Translations under genes and position numbers: made by a program
The notes under the pieces: generated by a model
The model's input: the letters and a program-made list of their open reading frames with translations, nothing else
The model's database searches: none
Told to the model about the DNA's origin: nothing
Shown: positions 51,294 through 55,852 of the stretch, piece by piece
Layout: each line of letters starts with the position of its first letter
Position numbering within the stretch: position 1 is the stretch's first letter
From: an uncultured Methylococcaceae bacterium
GTDB taxonomy: Bacteria; Pseudomonadota; Gammaproteobacteria; Methylococcales; Methylococcaceae
Reading direction: 5' to 3'
Length of the DNA: 55,852 nucleotides
Assembly: GCA_903859815.1 (NCBI GenBank)
Contig: CAIOOA010000223.1
Coordinates: forward strand, 1 to 55,852

Positions 51294-52862
51294 TCAGGCC
51301 AGCCGCTTGCGGCGCAGCCCGAAACCCAAGAGCCCAGCCGACAGCAGCGCCATGGTGCCGGGCTCTGGAATACCCTGGGCTGAATTGCCACGGACGATCA
51401 GGTTAAGGTTGTATGGAAGCGGGGTGCCGTTGAGGTTGGCCGCATAGTCGACAAACTGGAGGTTGTAGGTGGCCTCGGCAAGCCCCGGATGAAGGTTCGG
51501 GTTGTACAAACTGGACGTGGCATAAAACGAACCGGCTGCGATATCTGGGACGCTGATGGGGTTTAAGCCGCAGATCGCGATGTTAAAGGAGGCCACATCA
51601 CCGGACGAGGATGTGCATCCCACGAAGCGGAGACCCACGCGGTCACCCGACAGGTTAAAGACATCGTAGGTCAAGGGTTTCGATATTCCAGTATCGATCA
51701 AGCCGAAGTCCAGAACCTTGGACCGGAGCTGGGTGGTCGCGTCGAACGAGGCATCGGCGTGGTCCTTGACCGCACCGGTGAGGTTCAGCGTGAGCATGTA
51801 ATTCCCCGCCTGCCCTGGCGTATTGTAGTCGTATACGCTGGAATTGTCGGTTGTGCCGGCGGCGTTGTCGCCGAATCCCAGGACATACTGGGCGCTGTAA
51901 TTGCCGACGCCTACAAAAGTGAAGTCCGCGTTGATCGGCGACGAAGTTCCGGCGGCCAACCCGGAGAACGGCGCCGCGTCGGTGACGAGGGCAGAAGTGT
52001 TGCCGCTGCCGGTGATGCTGAGCAGGTTCAATGACGCTTGGTCCTGACCGGTCGTGACCCGGTTCCACAGATCGACAGTCTTCGAGGTGGAAACGGTGGG
52101 GTCATCGGAGAACCAAGTGCCGAAATCCACATTCTTTGTTGCCACTTGAACCGCCCCACCGTCGAACGACGCCTGGGCGTGCCGCACATAGTCATAGGCC
52201 ACCGACACGGCACCCGTGAGGGTTGCGGTATTGGTCGCCGTGGTGCTGGTGAATTGGCCCGCGCCGGTGCTCGTCCGCTGGGTGGTGGCCGTCACGTTAA
52301 ATTGGGTTGCGACCGCGACTGTGCCGCTGCCGCCGATGAAGGGGCTCAAATTACTCGAACTGATGTTGAGCTGACCGTTCAAGCTAGCGGGAGAGTTGCT
52401 CGCGGCGTAAGCGCCAGTCCCGGTGGTGCTGGTGCTGCCAGCGACGATGTTTACCGACGTGCCCGCAGGCGCCGAGTCCTGGCCGGCAGCCCCGACGGTC
52501 ACCTGGCCGAAAGTACCAGTCCCGACGATGGTTTTGCTGACCCCGTTGGTGCCGCCGGCGCCGGCGCCGGTCACGCGCTGGCTGCGGAGTGCGTTGCCGG
52601 TTCCACCGGAACCGGTGAGGTTGGCTCTTACCGCGGTTAGAACCCCTTGATCGGGGTTGAACTTGTTAAAATTGGTGGCTTGGTTGGAGGTAACCGTATT
52701 GGTAGCTTGGTTGGTGTTATTGCCACCGGTCGCCGTGGACGCACCGATCTGGGTCAAACCCACGACTTGCGTGTCCGTTATGACCAGTGCCTGTGACAAT
52801 CCGGGCATCGCGGCCAGAGCGAGGATGGCCGACACCCCCTGGGTGATAGCTGTAAGCTTCAT
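51294..52862 (-). CDS. Large PEP-CTERM exported protein
   Basis: A 522-residue secreted protein. Signal peptide MKLTAITQGVSAILALAAMPGLSQA; C-terminal GIPEPGTMALLSAGLLGFGL followed by RRKRLA is a textbook PEP-CTERM sorting signal for exosortase. The body is rich in Gly/Ser/Thr/Asn, with a repeat of VAYDYVRHAQASFDGGAVQ and VKDHADASFDATTQLRSKVLD, like choice-of-anchor/Ig-like domains. Codon use is more GC-rich than its neighbours. Confidence 0.9.
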   Translation of the reverse strand: MKLTAITQGVSAILALAAMPGLSQALVITDTQVVGLTQIGASTATGGNNTNQATNTVTSNQATNFNKFNPDQGVLTAVRANLTGSGGTGNALRSQRVTGAGAGGTNGVSKTIVGTGTFGQVTVGAAGQDSAPAGTSVNIVAGSTSTTGTGAYAASNSPASLNGQLNISSSNLSPFIGGSGTVAVATQFNVTATTQRTSTGAGQFTSTTATNTATLTGAVSVAYDYVRHAQASFDGGAVQVATKNVDFGTWFSDDPTVSTSKTVDLWNRVTTGQDQASLNLLSITGSGNTSALVTDAAPFSGLAAGTSSPINADFTFVGVGNYSAQYVLGFGDNAAGTTDNSSVYDYNTPGQAGNYMLTLNLTGAVKDHADASFDATTQLRSKVLDFGLIDTGISKPLTYDVFNLSGDRVGLRFVGCTSSSGDVASFNIAICGLNPISVPDIAAGSFYATSSLYNPNLHPGLAEATYNLQFVDYAANLNGTPLPYNLNLIVRGNSAQGIPEPGTMALLSAGLLGFGLRRKRLA

Positions 52863-52998
52863 TTTAATGATCCGACTCTTCGTTAGTTTGTTGAAAACAC
52901 CTGCCTGTCGAACAAGCAGGTCGTTTGGGCTCGTTACCTTTAGATTATAAATAATTCGTGCCGTAACTTACAAATCAGGTCGTGAGCGGTGTAGCCCG

Positions 52999-53550
52999 CG
53001 TAGGGCGCGAGCGGCTCCGCCGCGTATTGCGCCGAATGCCGAATCCAATCGCAAGCAAGGAGTTGTAACTTTCTCTCATTAAGCTTTATTTCCCAATACA
53101 ATCCATTACGATTATTCGCGTTTCCCGAAAACAGTATCAGTGGTCGGGAACGTTGCCCAATCCAATGGATAAATGCCCCGTTCCACATATCGATGGAAGC
53201 TTGAATAAGGCCAGTCAGACACCCGCCCAACCAAGCCCTATTTAACCGGGTTGATATGGCAATAATCGATATGAAAAGGCCAGTGCTTGCGGGTTTCACG
53301 CACCACGGTACGGAGACTACAACATGGCGTATAAAACCATCGGTGGGATACCTTTCCAATAGGTTAACGGTGAAAAAATAAGTACCGCCAAACACTCGAT
53401 AACGTCGGTAGTTCGGCATGGGCGAGCCTAAAAGATTGAGGGGTTAATCATAAATGTAACATCATAGGTGGAATAGCGGTATAGTCAACTTTATCAATTG
53501 TTCTCATTCCCCCTTGCGGCGCAATACGCTGAGGAGTCGCTCGCGCCTTA
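52999..53550. mobile_element. REP-bounded remnant of a RAYT-type transposase, copy 2
   Basis: The ends at 52999-53034 and 53517-53550 are similar to copy 1 but the right end is more diverged. A minus-strand frame 52940-53419 starts PNYRRYRVFGGTYFFTVNLL, the typical RAYT N-terminus, then shows the same join [20 protein letters not shown] as in copy 1, followed by a frameshift. Confidence 0.8.
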
Positions 53551-53638
53551 CCGCGTTTCATTCTGCGGATCACATCCCTGTATCCGCCTTACGGGTTGTT
53601 TGATTCGCGTGGGCAAACGATAAAGCCGTTTGCCCACC

Positions 53639-53761
53639 CTACCCGGCTTGGTTAGTCAATAATTGTTCTAGTTTCTTCCGTAAATCGAAGAAATACAATA
53701 GAATTGCGATAAGAATACCTAAAAGGCTTAAAATAGTGTCGATTGTAATATTAATATTCAT
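53639..53761 (-). CDS. Putative 40-residue single-pass membrane protein
   Basis: ATG at 53761 gives MNINITIDTILSLLGILIAI, followed by a basic LRKKLEQLLTNQ tail: one transmembrane helix and an amphipathic end. No good ribosome site and no family; short length makes it uncertain. The flanking 53551-53638 and 53762-54022 hold nothing I can name. Confidence 0.3.
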   Translation of the reverse strand: MNINITIDTILSLLGILIAILLYFFDLRKKLEQLLTNQAG

Positions 53762-54022
53762 ATTGAAAGTTTTATTAGACTTTGCTATGAGTTATCTAAG
53801 CTATGAATTAGACACCACAATAGGCGTATTACTTTGTATCTACGAGGAGTTTAAGGTAAACTTTACAGTTTTATCTTGCTGTCTGTCAATGCCTTTTGCA
53901 AAAGAAAACACCTTAATGCAAGAAACAAACACACTACACTGACTATTTGCTGGATGCGGCTGTTAAACCCTTCTGTTACGCTCAGGATAAACCTACCGCA
54001 CCCAAACCACTAATGATACACC

Positions 54023-54376
54023 TCAAACCACAATCAAACTAATCGGGTCGGTCCACAGCCCCGGCCCTCCGCTACCCATGGCACGGACGCGGAACCAATA
54101 GGTTTGTGCGGGGGTTAAGCCTTCCAGCAGAATGTGGGAACCGGTGGCCGAGGTGGTGGCGGGTTTCCAGTTTTCCTCCACAGAAGGGTCGCCTTGGGCG
54201 ATTTGCACTTCATAGAGTCTTGCTCCTGCCACCCGTGCGACAGGCAGCACACCCTTGCCACTCTTGGGTCCGAGTACCGCCCAAAACTTGTCCGTGGCCG
54301 GCAAGGTTCCACCGTGGAGGAAGCGGGCAGGTCTATCTTGTAAACCACAGTCAGGTAGCCAGAATAAGCCCGTCAA
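54023..54376 (-). pseudogene. Truncated copy of the fibronectin-III-like gene
   Basis: Residues from GGTLPATDKFW to the end GPGLWTDPISLIVV match the C-terminal half of the gene at 54883-55527 nearly exactly, but the N-terminal 110 residues are missing and replaced by an unrelated 20-residue stretch. Probably a remnant of tandem duplication. Confidence 0.75.
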
Positions 54377-54411
54377 TTATGTTGTTGGCTTCTCCGCCAA
54401 TAACGAACGCA

Positions 54412-54807
54412 TCAATGCCCCCAAACCTCGTCCAGACTTTTGGCATCAAGGACACGCTCGCCCCACACTAGCAGAGTTTCGGCATCGGCGGAGGCGATGC
54501 GCTGACGGGCGGACTCAGGCAGTGGGTGGAACTTGCGCTCCATCTGGCGCAGCAACATCGCGGCTTCCCCTTCTGCGAACGTGTCTTGATAAAACCGGGT
54601 TGTCTTGAAATCAACATCATTTAGGCCAAACATCTTTTGTATCTCCTCGCGGGTGAATGTGGGTAGTTTATAGACCAGCACGGTTTCCAGCAATTCCAGC
54701 CAGTCGATGCTGTAACCCTCATGCTGTGGCACGTCCAACCCCGCCAGTTCAAAGGCCAGAGTCGGCTCGGCTTGCAGCAAGCGGTAGAAAAGGCTGTCGG
54801 TTTTCAT
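54412..54807 (-). pseudogene. Rpn/DUF2887 nuclease remnant with internal deletion
   Basis: A 131-residue frame: MKTDSLFYRLLQAEPTLAFE is a typical Rpn (PD-(D/E)XK transposase-like) start; it then jumps to WLELLETVLVYKLPTFTREE, a region near the end of the full protein. The catalytic core is deleted. It lies between the two FN3 copies. Confidence 0.72.
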
Positions 54808-54840
54808 TTGAGAGTCGATAGCTATAACTTTTTAGACAAT

Positions 54841-54866
54841 GGTTCCCAAACCGGAGTTTGGGAACC
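54841..54866. repeat. GGTTCCCAAAC hairpin
   Basis: GGTTCCCAAAC (54841-54851) and GTTTGGGAACC (54856-54866) are exact reverse complements with a CGGA loop. Family of 7263-7292. Confidence 0.75.
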
Positions 54867-54882
54867 AGCCAACAAAACCCCC

Positions 54883-55527
54883 TCAAACCACAATCAAACT
54901 AATCGGGTCAGTCCACAACCCCGGCCCACCGCTGCCCATGGCACGGACGCGGAACCAATAGGTTTGGGCGGGGGTCAAGCCTTCCAGCAGAATGTGGGAA
55001 CCGGTGGCCGAGGTGGTGGCGGGTTTCCAGTTTTCCTCCACAGAAGGGTCGCCTTGGGCGATTTGCACTTCATAAAGTTTTGCCCCTGCCACCCGGGCGA
55101 CATGCAACATCACCGTGCCACTCTTGGGACCATGTTCCGCCCAAAACTTGTCGGCGGCTGGCAGGGTTCCACCGTGGATGCCGCGCACGATGTCCCGACG
55201 CAGATCGAAGCCAGTGGTGGATAGTTTGTCGGTGTCATGATGCGCCACCAATTCCAAATAGCTGGCAAGATGTTTCAGCTTATCGGTCAGTGCATCCCGT
55301 GCCGCCTCACGATGCCGGATTTTCAGGCTGTCCCGCGTCAGGCTGGCATGGTAGGCATCCAAATAGACCATGAAGGCCGCATTGAGTTGGGCCAAGGACG
55401 GCACTGGCTCCGGCCAAGGTTCGGGGAAGTGGGGGTTGTTGGTCAAAGAGGCAAGGATGTGACCGACCTTGGCCTGGAATTCCGCCTCGCTGAGCGGATC
55501 AAATGCGATGACAAGCTTAGGTTGCAT
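54883..55527 (-). CDS. Fibronectin type III-like protein
   Basis: A 214-residue protein. The N-terminal 110 residues are helical (FQAKVGHILASLTNNPHFPE), and the C-terminal about 95 form an FN3-like domain with TYWFRVRAMGSGGPGLWTDP at the end. No signal peptide. A truncated duplicate is at 54023-54376. Role unknown; helical-plus-FN3 proteins of this kind are common in the same bacteria as short accessory genes. Confidence 0.8.
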   Translation of the reverse strand: MQPKLVIAFDPLSEAEFQAKVGHILASLTNNPHFPEPWPEPVPSLAQLNAAFMVYLDAYHASLTRDSLKIRHREAARDALTDKLKHLASYLELVAHHDTDKLSTTGFDLRRDIVRGIHGGTLPAADKFWAEHGPKSGTVMLHVARVAGAKLYEVQIAQGDPSVEENWKPATTSATGSHILLEGLTPAQTYWFRVRAMGSGGPGLWTDPISLIVV

Positions 55528-55672
55528 GAGGTTTCTCCCATTATTATTGTTGAGCTTTTTACTTGGCTATAACCTTGTTTGTTATGAGTTATTATTAGCA
55601 CATTCGATGGGGAAAACAAGTGAATATTACCCATTTGGGTGTTTTTTTTAGAATTTAACGGAAAGTTCATAT

Positions 55673-55852
55673 CACCTTGTTAGCAAGGTCGAGGCAGGTT
55701 GCTAACAAGGTCATGCCACCTTGTTAGCAAGGTCGGGTCAGGTTGCTAACAAGGTCATGCCACCTTGTTAGCAAGGTCGGGTCAGGTTGCTAACAAGGTC
55801 ATGCCACCTTGTTAGCAAGGTCGGGTCAGGTTGCTAACAAGGTCATGCCACC
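55673..55852. repeat. 44-bp tandem repeat, continuing past the window
   Basis: Units start at 55673, 55717, 55761 and 55805, with four bases of a fifth at 55849. Each unit contains ACCTTGTTAGCAA and its reverse complement TTGCTAACAAGGT, so every unit can fold into a hairpin. The first unit differs at two positions; the others are identical. 55528-55672 between the FN3 gene and the array holds nothing recognised. Confidence 0.93.

Noticed and set aside
52038-52640. Plus-strand 200-residue frame
   Set aside because: Antisense shadow of the GC-rich, repetitive PEP-CTERM gene.
53736-53942. Plus-strand 68-residue frame
   Set aside because: AT-rich, no start signal; the opposite strand small membrane frame is slightly more plausible.
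55673-55852. CRISPR array
   Set aside because: Units are contiguous 44-bp repeats without unique spacers.

Overview
The window looks like a chromosomal stretch from a gammaproteobacterial methanotroph of the Methylococcales type. This is inferred from a nif cluster with several iron-sulfur proteins, PEP-CTERM exported proteins, several Uma2-family genes and dense REP-like palindromes. No rRNA or tRNA gene was seen, so the taxonomy stays an inference.

Layout. 1-962 is the 3' part of zwf. 1.2-12.2 kb is an accessory, repeat-rich zone: three Uma2 nuclease-like genes, a membrane pentapeptide-repeat protein, a 21-bp minisatellite, a PEP-CTERM-like protein, a TPR protein, a class A acid phosphatase lipoprotein, a small secreted Asn/His-rich protein and an AT-rich class 3 lipase. 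Inverted-repeat elements lie between them. 12.6-19.2 kb is a nitrogenase cofactor/electron-transfer operon: a NifA/sigma-54 type promoter, nifN, nifX, a NifX-associated protein, a DUF683 protein, two ferredoxins, four less-characterised genes including a DUF364 protein, and a HoxU-like iron-sulfur protein. 19.2-21.4 kb holds a PIG-L deacetylase/methyltransferase pair and yccF.

The main feature is a minus-strand gene run of about 27 kb (48170 down to 21452) that encodes an extracellular contractile injection system (eCIS). In transcription order it holds a small unknown protein, sheath, tube, a CXXC baseplate-like protein, a Pro/Gln-rich protein, a DUF4255 cap/terminator, an AAA ATPase, a 90-residue protein, two DUF4157 (eCIS-core) putative cargo proteins, a CIS-tube/LysM pair, the gpD-gpV-PAAR spike complex, gp25, two baseplate wedge proteins, a gpI-like protein fused to a probable beta-helix, a DUF6519 protein and a DUF6734/glycosyltransferase-like protein. 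Most genes overlap or abut, and a good sigma-70 type promoter lies just upstream (48264-48293). There are no capsid, terminase, portal, TssJLM or ClpV genes, so this is neither a prophage nor a T6SS.

48.3-55.9 kb is a second accessory zone: an antitoxin/PIN pair whose toxin is frameshifted, a second intact PIN toxin pair between direct repeats, two copies of a REP-bounded remnant of a RAYT transposase sharing one internal deletion, a VOC protein, a large PEP-CTERM protein, a duplicated fibronectin-III gene (one copy truncated) around a DUF2887 remnant, and a 44-bp tandem repeat running off the window end.
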